From the NCBI GenBank assembly GCA_017613475.1, contig JAGADT010000080.1, positions 1-5,138 on the forward strand: DNA of 5,138 bases, in the 5' to 3' direction. The stretch comes from Desulfovibrionaceae bacterium (GTDB taxonomy: Bacteria > Desulfobacterota > Desulfovibrionia > Desulfovibrionales > Desulfovibrionaceae). The position numbers were made by a program, and so were the translations under genes. The notes below the pieces were generated by a model. The model did no database searches. It had not been told where the DNA came from and saw only the letters and a program-made list of their open reading frames with translations. This document shows positions 1 through 4,933 of this stretch, piece after piece (position 1 is the first letter of the stretch; each line of letters begins with the position of its first letter).

Positions 1-40
1 GACAGCAGCCGTTGGCGAAGGCGCTGAGGCGTCCCAACAT
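1..40 (-). CDS. possible N-terminus of a divergent gene, running off the left edge
   Basis: On the minus strand an ATG at 40-38 opens a frame of 13 complete codons to the window edge, reading MLGRLSAFANGCC. Ten of the twelve codons after ATG end in G or C, which matches the coding style of the real genes here. A GAAGG motif at 49-45 lies four bases before the ATG and could be a ribosome binding site, though the spacing is short. An alternative start at 51-49 in another frame has no good binding site. The opposing plus-strand frame (2-154) is open too but has no comparable codon bias. The product cannot be named from 13 residues. If real, the gene is divergent from the phosphate transporter and shares the AT-rich region with it. 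Confidence 0.3.
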   Translation of the reverse strand, partial: MLGRLSAFANGCC

Positions 41-51
41 TTTGCCTTCAT

Positions 52-98
52 ACGCCTGGCGGCGCGGCAGCCTGCCGTGGGCAGGCGCTGCCAGGCGT
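52..98. repeat. large G+C-rich inverted repeat / stem-loop
   Basis: Positions 52-64 pair with 86-98 over 13 base pairs with one G-T pair. Inside, 71-76 (CCTGCC) pairs perfectly with 80-85 (GGCAGG) around a three-base loop. The left side has a six-base bulge at 65-70. No T-tract follows on either side, so it does not look like a standard intrinsic terminator. It would lie just ahead of the putative ribosome binding site of the possible divergent gene, in that gene's 5' leader. Alternatively it is a 3' structure of a gene to the left on the plus strand. Confidence 0.6.
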
Positions 99-150
99 GC
101 CCGGCGCCGTCAAAATACAGGGAGGCAAAAAATTTTATTTTGAAAACATA

Positions 151-232
151 TTGAAATTAAAAGCGAAATATTCAATGCTGTGGTCAGCACGCAGGAATGA
201 GGATTTTCAAAAAAAATTTTTTGCGCTATGAC
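151..232 (+). promoter_or_regulatory. AT-rich putative promoter region for the phosphate transporter
   Basis: The stretch 120-235 is far richer in A+T than its surroundings. The best plus-strand sigma70-like candidate is TTTTCA at 204-209, 17 bases, then TATGAC at 227-232. A second is TTGAAA at 151-156, 17 bases, then AATGCT at 174-179. Each hexamer is only a partial match to consensus. A run of eight A followed by six T (209-222) inside the first spacer may bend the DNA. An ATTGAA/TTCAAT inverted repeat (150-155 and 171-176) could be an operator, but no known regulator site is matched convincingly. Either promoter would give a leader of more than 200 bases before the ATG at 462. Confidence 0.35.
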
Positions 233-263
233 GGGCAGACATTTTGAAAGGTAAAGGCTTGTC

Positions 264-301
264 AGCCCGTTCCGCATGGGGAACGCGGGCGCTGTTTTTT
301 T
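264..301 (+). terminator. terminator-like hairpin in the transporter leader (possible attenuator)
   Basis: GCCCG (265-269) and TTCC (270-273) pair with GGAA (280-283) and CGGGC (286-290), giving nine base pairs with a two-base bulge at 284-285 and a six-base loop. Seven T residues follow at 295-301. The stem may slide outward, with AGC at 264-266 pairing to GCT at 291-293. This has the form of a Rho-independent terminator, lying after the promoter candidates and 160 bases before the transporter start. It could be an attenuator, the 3' end of a short leader RNA, or the terminator of a plus-strand transcript entering from the left. In the last case the transporter promoter would be downstream of 301. 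Confidence 0.5.
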
Positions 302-461
302 GCGCCGTGCGTTCTTCCCGGCTCCTGCCCCGGCCGCTCAGGCGGCGCAGTGGGCGCGGGAATGGCGGGGTTCAGCGTGGCCTGAACGGGTGTTCTTTCC
401 GGCGCTGCCGGCCGGAACTGCGTGCATTCGCAGCCTCAAGAGAAGGAAGAATGGGGATACG
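302..461 (+). promoter_or_regulatory. structured 5' leader of the transporter gene, with ribosome binding site
   Basis: No convincing gene lies here; the open frames crossing it are Arg/Pro/Ala-rich and do not resemble proteins. Two simple hairpins are visible: GTTCAG/CTGAAC at 370-375 and 382-387, and a perfect seven-pair stem TTCCGGC/GCCGGAA at 397-403 and 411-417. The purine-rich AGAAGGAAGA (441-450) is the likely ribosome binding site for the ATG at 462, with rather long spacing. GGGG at 453-456 may contribute. GAACGGG at 384-390 is complementary to CCCGTTC at 266-272 in the upstream terminator-like stem, so alternative folding is possible on paper. Confidence 0.4.
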
Positions 462-2105
462 ATGTCGGTAAAACTCATCATTCAGCTTCTTGGCGGCATT
501 GGTATTTTTCTGTATTCCATACGCCTGATCAGCTCCTCCCTCCAGCTTGTGGCGGGTGACAAGCTCAGGCGGCTGATCGGCGCGCTGACGCGCACGCCGG
601 TGCTTGGCGTGATGGTCGGCGCCCTGGCCACCATCCTGATCCAGAGCAGCGCGGCGGTCACCGTCATGACGGTGAGCTTTGTGGACGCGGGGTTCATGTC
701 GCTCAGGCAGGCCATCAGCGTGATCCTCGGCGCCAACGTGGGCACCACTATCACCGGCCAGATCCTGGCCATTAAAATCAAGGACTACGTTTACCTTTTC
801 ATCCTTCTGGGCGTCCTGATGTCGTTTTTCTGCAAAACGGCGAAGCGGCGCAACCTTGGCAACGCCTTTATCGGCATAGGCCTGCTTTTTGTGGGCATGC
901 AGACCATGGAAGGCTCGACGGTGTTCCTCCGGGATCAGCGCGAGCTTTTTTTAATGTTCAGCAAGATGCCCTGGCTGGGGGTGCTGGCCGGGGCTGCCGT
1001 GACCATCATGATCCAGTCCAGCGCCGCCACTGTGGGCCTTGTCATGGCGCTGGGCACGCAGGGCGTCCTGCCGCTTGAATCCGCTATCCCCATAGTCCTG
1101 GGCGACAATATCGGCACCACAATCACCGCCATTTTCGCCTCCATCGGCGCCAAAAGGGCCGCCAAGCAGGCCTGCGCCGCGCATGTGCTCTTTAATGTAA
1201 TCGGCGTGCTGGTTTTTCTTCCGCTCATGCCCCTGTACATCGATTTCATCCGCAGCACGTCCGACAGCATCAGCCACCAGATCGCGAACACGCACAGCCT
1301 GTTCAACGTGTGCAACATGCTGCTCTTCCTGATGCTGATCACGCCGTATACAAATCTGATCCGGCGCATCATCCCTGACGGCGAGCCTGAGGTTCCGGCT
1401 GAAAAGCAGTACCTTGATCCCAAGCTGATCGCGGTGACGCCCGTGATGGCCGTGGAGGCGGTAGGCAAGCAGTGCGCGCACATGGGCGAGCTTGTATGCC
1501 AGCAGATCGACGAGCTGGAACTGCTCTTCTTTAAGGATGACGAGAGCCGTCGGAAGGTCGTAAGGGATTACGAGAACCGCATTGACGCCATGCACAAGGC
1601 CATTGACGCCTATGCGGATGACATTGTGGCGGCCCGCGTCCCGCAGGGTGCTTCCAGGCATCTGCATGCCCTTATGATGTCCACCAGCGATATGGAGCGC
1701 ATTGGCGACATCTGCATCAAGCTTATTGAGTACTATGATGAGCGCAAGTCCCGCAGGCACGATTTTTCCCCTGTTGCCATGCATGAGCTGGAAGGGATGT
1801 ACCAGATGGTTAAGCGCTGCGTGGCCCGCGCGGTGCAGAGCCTTTCCGGCGGGGGAGAGGATATGCTGCAGGAAGAGGAGCGCGAAGTGGACGCGCTGCG
1901 CGCCGAGCAGTTCAGGCTGCGCCGCCGGCACATGGAGCGGCTTGCTTCCGGAGCCTGCAACGCGGCGACCGGGCTTATTTTTATAGAAGTCATTGCTTCG
2001 CTGGAGAACATGGGCTACCGCTCGCGCAAGATTGTCCGCAGCATGCTGCTTTCTGAGGAAGAAGACGAGTTTCCCGTCCTGGAAGGCGGAATTGAAAAGA
2101 ATTGA
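462..2105 (+). CDS. Na+/phosphate cotransporter (NptA/YjbB type) with C-terminal PhoU-like domain
   Basis: An inner-membrane protein predicted to move inorganic phosphate with sodium. The 547 residues hold the two inverted-repeat halves typical of the Na/Pi cotransporter family. Each half has a QSSAA motif (residues 61-65 and 185-189) followed by a glycine loop (GANVGTT at 90-96, GDNIGTT at 214-220). Two H-x-LFN motifs follow at 241-245 and 278-282. Several hydrophobic segments occupy about residues 4-305. From about 329 to 530 the protein is charged and helical like PhoU, with DMERIGDI at 410-417 and a second signature, SLENMGYRS, at 513-521. This part should be cytoplasmic, and a regulatory role is inferred from the family. 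The length is usual for the fused form. The frame stays open to an ATG at 276, but the extra 62 residues are Arg/Pro/Ala-rich and unlike the family; starting at 462 places the first membrane segment at the N-terminus. No pst or pho genes are adjacent. Export or import direction and true ion specificity are not shown by the sequence. Confidence 0.94.
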   Translation: MSVKLIIQLLGGIGIFLYSIRLISSSLQLVAGDKLRRLIGALTRTPVLGVMVGALATILIQSSAAVTVMTVSFVDAGFMSLRQAISVILGANVGTTITGQILAIKIKDYVYLFILLGVLMSFFCKTAKRRNLGNAFIGIGLLFVGMQTMEGSTVFLRDQRELFLMFSKMPWLGVLAGAAVTIMIQSSAATVGLVMALGTQGVLPLESAIPIVLGDNIGTTITAIFASIGAKRAAKQACAAHVLFNVIGVLVFLPLMPLYIDFIRSTSDSISHQIANTHSLFNVCNMLLFLMLITPYTNLIRRIIPDGEPEVPAEKQYLDPKLIAVTPVMAVEAVGKQCAHMGELVCQQIDELELLFFKDDESRRKVVRDYENRIDAMHKAIDAYADDIVAARVPQGASRHLHALMMSTSDMERIGDICIKLIEYYDERKSRRHDFSPVAMHELEGMYQMVKRCVARAVQSLSGGGEDMLQEEEREVDALRAEQFRLRRRHMERLASGACNAATGLIFIEVIASLENMGYRSRKIVRSMLLSEEEDEFPVLEGGIEKN

Positions 2106-2130
2106 CAATTGCGGTGAGCAATGAAATGCT
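2102..2130 (+). promoter_or_regulatory. weak candidate promoter for the lipoprotein-coaBC operon
   Basis: A perfect TTGACA at 2102-2107 overlaps the stop codon of the transporter gene. After 17 bases comes AATGCT (2125-2130), a poor -10 match. The same -10-like AATGCTG followed shortly by TCAGC also occurs after TTGAAA at 151-156 ahead of the transporter, at the same spacing. If active, it would let the three downstream genes be transcribed without the transporter. Confidence 0.25.
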
Positions 2131-2138
2131 GGCTCAGC

Positions 2139-2200
2139 GCTGTTTTCTGTATGGAAACAGCCTGTTCTGCGTTTTCCCATACGGCGTGCAGAACGAAAAC
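2139..2200 (+). promoter_or_regulatory. tandem hairpins in the transporter-lipoprotein gap
   Basis: The first stem pairs 2139-2147 with 2153-2161 (GCTGTTT/AAACAGC core, nine pairs with one G-T, five-base loop). The second pairs GTTCTGC (2164-2170) perfectly with GCAGAAC (2188-2194). Directly after each arm of the second stem lie GTTTTC (2171-2176) and GAAAAC (2195-2200), also complementary, so a rival stem could form in place of GTTCTGC/GCAGAAC. No clean T-tract follows, so neither is a classic terminator. They may weaken read-through, stabilise the mRNA end, or control the lipoprotein leader. Confidence 0.45.
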
Positions 2201-2228
2201 ATCCTGCAAGATGCGAGGAATTGCTGAC

Positions 2229-2765
2229 ATGAAACGATTTGTCTGCCTGGCTGCGCTGCTTCTGCTGCTTCAGGGCTGCGCCGACATGAATTTTTCCAAT
2301 CCCTTTGAACAGAAGCCTGCCGAGACCAGCGTAAACGATGTCTTTTACGACGAATTTCCTGATGTTCCTTTCCCCGCGGACATGCAGGTGGACCGCAAGA
2401 AATCCATGGTCGTTGCCACGCCTGACGGCATAAAGATCGGCGTTCTTACGGCAGAGGGCAGGGTAGACAAGCTTTCGCTGACCACCGCCACCATCCACAA
2501 CATGCAGAAGAAGGGCTGGACACTGCGCGGCATGGTCCACGGCTCCCGCTCCATGCAGGTTTTTGAAAAGGAAGGGCGCTATGCGGTCTGCTGCTTCTAT
2601 GAGCAGGTGTTGAGCTCTGTCATGGAAGTCTGGGTTGTAACCCGCATAGCTGACGGCGTCATCAGCACGCCGAATTACCAGTCCTCCTCTGATGAGTCTT
2701 CCTCTGCGCCGCTGCCCGCGTCGTCCTCCTCTTCTTCCGGCAGCTCCAGATCCCTGCAGCAGTAA
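2229..2765 (+). CDS. putative outer-membrane lipoprotein of unrecognised family, Ser-rich C-terminus
   Basis: A 178-residue secreted lipoprotein. It starts with Lys-Arg, then a hydrophobic stretch (residues 4-14) and the lipobox LQGC with the lipidated Cys at 17. Ala at the next position is not an inner-membrane retention signal, so outer-membrane placement is inferred. GAGGA at 2215-2219, nine bases before the ATG, supports this start. An in-frame ATG at 2121 would add 36 residues and bury the signal peptide, so it was not used. The folded part, about residues 35-142, alternates short beta-like segments with a central helix and includes KKGW (94-97), a VFEKEGR stretch (111-117) and a Cys pair (121-122). 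Residues 152-178 are a disordered tail, 15 of 27 being Ser. The family was not recognised and no function is proposed. Its stop codon touches the coaBC start, so the two are almost certainly co-transcribed. Confidence 0.87.
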   Translation: MKRFVCLAALLLLLQGCADMNFSNPFEQKPAETSVNDVFYDEFPDVPFPADMQVDRKKSMVVATPDGIKIGVLTAEGRVDKLSLTTATIHNMQKKGWTLRGMVHGSRSMQVFEKEGRYAVCCFYEQVLSSVMEVWVVTRIADGVISTPNYQSSSDESSSAPLPASSSSSSGSSRSLQQ

Positions 2766-4034
2766 ATGGATACGCATCTCGCCTTTCACTTTGCGCCTGA
2801 AGACTGCGCCGCCGGGGAAACCAAGGCTGCGCCGCGCCTGCATTTGGGCGTGTGCGGCTCCATTGCGGCGTACCGCGCGCTGGATTTGGTGCGGCAGTGG
2901 CAGGATGCCGGCTTTGGCGTGAGCGTAACGCTTACGCCTGCGTCCATGGATTTTGTGGGGGCCCTGTCTTTTGAGGCGCTTGGGGCTTCGCCTGTTTATA
3001 CCGCGATGAGCGGTGATGCGCGGGTTTCCACGCCTTTTCCCCATCTTGAGCCAGGGCAGAATGCGTGCGCGATGATTATTGCGCCGGCCTCGGCGGCGAC
3101 CATCTCGCGGCTGGCCCAGGGCGCGGCCGATGCCCTTTTGGCCTGCCAGGCCCTTGCCTTCCGCGGGCCGCTGGTGCTTGCTCCGGCCATGAACCCCGCC
3201 ATGTGGGAGCACCCTGCCGTGCAGGCGAATGTTGCGCGGCTTTGTTCCCGGGGCTGCACGCTGGTGCCGCCAGGCCTGGGGCGGACTGCCTGCGGCGAGC
3301 TGGGGCGGGGACGCATGGCCGACCTGCGCCTGGTGTACCTTGCCGGGCTTCGCGCTGCTCTGCCCAAGGACCTTGCCGGCGTTAAGGCGCTTGTGACATT
3401 GGGGCCGACCCGTGAGCAGTGGGACGGCGTGCGTTTTTGGACAAACGCCTCAACAGGCGTCATGGGTGCTTCGCTGGCCCTGGCCCTCTGGCTGCGCGGG
3501 GCGGAGGTTCATGCCGTCTGCGGCCCGGGAACGCCCTGGCTGCCCGCTGCTGAGGACATGCCCGATGCGCCGCTTTACCGCTACAGCGTGACTTCCGCGC
3601 GGGAGATGTTTGCCGCGGCGTCTGATTTGTGGCCGGAAATGGATGCCGGTCTTTTTACGGCGGCTGTGGCTGATTATTCTCCCGTGCCGAACGGGCCTGA
3701 AAAGTTCAAGAAAAGCGATGCGCCGGATGGCTTTGACCTGCATTTTGCGCCCAACCCGGATATCCTGAAAACGCTGGCTGCCTCCAGGCGTCAGGTCAGG
3801 CCGCAAAAGGTCATGGGCTTTGCTGCGGAATCCGGCAACCTTCAGGATGCTGTCCGCGGCAAGCTGTATGCCAAGCAGGCAGATATGCTGGTGGGCAACC
3901 TGCTGAGCGATGGCTTTGCCACCTCCAGTGACAGGGTCTTTGTTGCCGACAGGATGGGCAGGGAAGAATCGTGGCCGCAGCTGCCAAAGCCTTCCATTGC
4001 CTGGAGGCTTGTTTCGTGGCTGGCTTCTCTTTAG
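2766..4034 (+). CDS. coaBC: bifunctional phosphopantothenoylcysteine decarboxylase / phosphopantothenate-cysteine ligase (CoaBC)
   Basis: A cytoplasmic enzyme of coenzyme A synthesis. The CoaB part joins cysteine to 4'-phosphopantothenate using CTP; the FMN-dependent CoaC part then decarboxylates the product to 4'-phosphopantetheine. The CoaC domain occupies about residues 26-195: flavoprotein start GVCGSIAAYRA (28-38), catalytic His93 in FPHLE, the APAS segment (106-109), the PAMN motif with Asn143, and the active-site Cys176 in GRTACGELGRGRM. The CoaB domain runs from about 206 to the end: GPTRE (213-217), TNAST (226-230), AAVADY (299-304), KFKK (313-316) and GFAAES (351-356). At 422 residues it is of usual length, with a slightly long N-terminus of about 25 residues before the first strand. 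One deviation is Val232 where most bacterial CoaB proteins have Lys in SSGKMG. The ATG directly follows the lipoprotein TAA with no intervening base and no visible Shine-Dalgarno, suggesting re-initiation by ribosomes finishing the lipoprotein. The end overlaps the next gene. Confidence 0.96.
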   Translation: MDTHLAFHFAPEDCAAGETKAAPRLHLGVCGSIAAYRALDLVRQWQDAGFGVSVTLTPASMDFVGALSFEALGASPVYTAMSGDARVSTPFPHLEPGQNACAMIIAPASAATISRLAQGAADALLACQALAFRGPLVLAPAMNPAMWEHPAVQANVARLCSRGCTLVPPGLGRTACGELGRGRMADLRLVYLAGLRAALPKDLAGVKALVTLGPTREQWDGVRFWTNASTGVMGASLALALWLRGAEVHAVCGPGTPWLPAAEDMPDAPLYRYSVTSAREMFAAASDLWPEMDAGLFTAAVADYSPVPNGPEKFKKSDAPDGFDLHFAPNPDILKTLAASRRQVRPQKVMGFAAESGNLQDAVRGKLYAKQADMLVGNLLSDGFATSSDRVFVADRMGREESWPQLPKPSIAWRLVSWLASL

Positions 4035-4795
4035 GCATCCATCGCCTTTTGCTGCCCTGGAAAAGCGCCGGGGTGGACTATCTCTTGTGCAGCGCGGAGC
4101 TTCTTGCCGCGCTGCGCGCGCCCCGCTCTTCTGGAAATGCCAGCGGCAGTGCCGCCGGCAATGTTGCCGGCCCGCAGGTTTCGCGGGCGCCCGACCCTTC
4201 TGCCTTTGCCCAAAGGGCTTCCGGCCCCATTCCCGCCCGTCCCGCAGCCCCTGCGCCTTCTGCCGGGGCAGGCAGCGCTTCTGCGCAGGCAGCGCAGGTG
4301 CGCCGGGTTTCTTCCGCAGCCGTTTCTCCCCCATCCGTTCCTGCGGACTGGCTGGCGCTCCGTGCAAAGAAAACGCCGCCGCATCCCCGCCTGGTTTGGA
4401 CCTATCCTGAACTTGCCGAGGATATGAGCGGCCGCGGCAGCGCGGAAAGGAGCCGGCTCTGGCAGCGGCTTATTGCGGATTTGGGACTGCCGAGGGGGAG
4501 CAATGCCTTCTGGCCTTTGGCCCCCCTTACCGGGCAGCCTTCCTCTCCGGCGCGCTGTGATCCCGCTTTCTTTTTTTTCGGCATCAGTGATATGCGCCCG
4601 CAGACGGTGCTTTTTTTCTGCAGCGCGCTGCCGGGAGCGCTTAACCTGCCGCCGCTTTCCTTTTTTCAGCCGGTGATTGTGAACGGCGTGCAGTATGTCC
4701 TGCTCCACGAACCTGCCCGGATTGCGGAGGATCTGCGCACCTCATCCAGCCGTTACCAGCGGCTTGTGAGCTTTTTGAAAAGCCTGAGCGGATGA
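4016..4795 (+). CDS. unrecognised protein with Ala/Pro/Ser linker and possible UDG/HolD-like C-terminal domain
   Basis: A 259-residue protein with no signal peptide or convincing membrane segment. The N-terminal motif (residues 6-36: LGIHRLLLPW, then a GVDYLLCSAELLAALR-like helix) is followed by a low-complexity Ala/Pro/Ser/Gly linker (about 37-107). The C-terminal domain (about 110-257) contains a Trp-Thr-Tyr-Pro-Glu-Leu segment (128-133), an R-x4-LIADLGLPRGS segment (147-162), FWPL (165-168), a strand-like VLFFCSA (198-204) and VLLHEPARI (228-236), ending in a Tyr/Leu-rich helix. The order helix, glycine-rich turn, buried strand, then His-x-Pro near the C-terminus resembles family-4 uracil-DNA glycosylases, and the short N-terminal motif plus linker recalls polymerase III psi subunit (HolD). 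Both comparisons are inferences from pattern only. The start is GTG at 4016, with GGAGG at 4003-4007 eight bases upstream. A GTG at 3971, preceded by GGGAAG at 3961-3966, would add 15 residues. The gene overlaps coaBC by 19 bases and shares its operon. Confidence 0.85.
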   Translation: MAGFSLGIHRLLLPWKSAGVDYLLCSAELLAALRAPRSSGNASGSAAGNVAGPQVSRAPDPSAFAQRASGPIPARPAAPAPSAGAGSASAQAAQVRRVSSAAVSPPSVPADWLALRAKKTPPHPRLVWTYPELAEDMSGRGSAERSRLWQRLIADLGLPRGSNAFWPLAPLTGQPSSPARCDPAFFFFGISDMRPQTVLFFCSALPGALNLPPLSFFQPVIVNGVQYVLLHEPARIAEDLRTSSSRYQRLVSFLKSLSG

Positions 4796-4810
4796 TTTTT
4801 GTGCGCTCTG

Positions 4811-4840
4811 AAGCAGCTTTGCCAGGAAAGGCTGTTTTTT
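4811..4840 (+). terminator. Rho-independent terminator of the lipoprotein-coaBC operon
   Basis: CAGCTTT (4814-4820) pairs with AAGGCTG (4828-4834) over seven base pairs, one of them G-T, around a seven-base loop. Six T residues (4835-4840) follow at once, and AAG at 4811-4813 can extend the stem into them. It begins 16 bases after the stop codon of the last gene. Confidence 0.65.
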
Positions 4841-4860
4841 CGGCGCGCCGACGGATTGGG

Positions 4861-4933
4861 AAAAGAAAGGTTTTTCGCTGCTGCAGAATTTTTTCAAAAA
4901 TTCTCTGCGCAGGGCTGAAAAACCTTTCTTTTT
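4861..4933. terminator. long bidirectional terminator stem
   Basis: A perfect 16-base inverted repeat, AAAAGAAAGGTTTTTC at 4861-4876 with its complement at 4917-4932, encloses a second stem. There AGAATTTTT (4885-4893) pairs with AAAAATTCT (4896-4904), flanked by CTGC (4881-4884) and GCAG (4909-4912). Because the outer arms are A-rich on one side and T-rich on the other, an RNA from either strand would end in a U-rich tract. On the plus strand it backs up the terminator at 4811-4840. On the minus strand it would end a convergent transcript coming from the right. Confidence 0.7.

Noticed and set aside
276..461. N-terminal extension of the transporter from an ATG at 276
   Set aside because: The added 62 residues are Arg/Pro/Ala-rich, cross the terminator-like hairpin and are unlike the family, whose proteins begin at the first membrane segment.
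244..471. A 75-codon plus-strand frame starting with TTG in the leader
   Set aside because: It is very rich in Arg, overlaps the terminator-like stem and its T-tract, and has no convincing ribosome binding site.
2121..2228. Longer lipoprotein form starting at the ATG at 2121
   Set aside because: It would bury the signal peptide and lipobox behind 36 unrelated residues, while the ATG at 2229 has a good ribosome binding site.
951..3212. A 753-codon open frame on the minus strand opposite the transporter, lipoprotein and coaBC
   Set aside because: It runs antisense across three well-supported genes and is rich in Arg, Gly, His and Ala with no recognisable domain. Long antisense frames are a normal by-product of G/C-biased third positions.
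4031..4708. Minus-strand open frame opposite the last gene
   Set aside because: It mirrors the Ala/Pro/Ser linker and is Arg/Gly-rich with no domain; the plus-strand frame has the binding site and operon context.
4841..4850. Perfect ten-base palindrome CGGCGCGCCG
   Set aside because: Short G+C palindromes are common in such genomes and it has no flanking structure or repeat.
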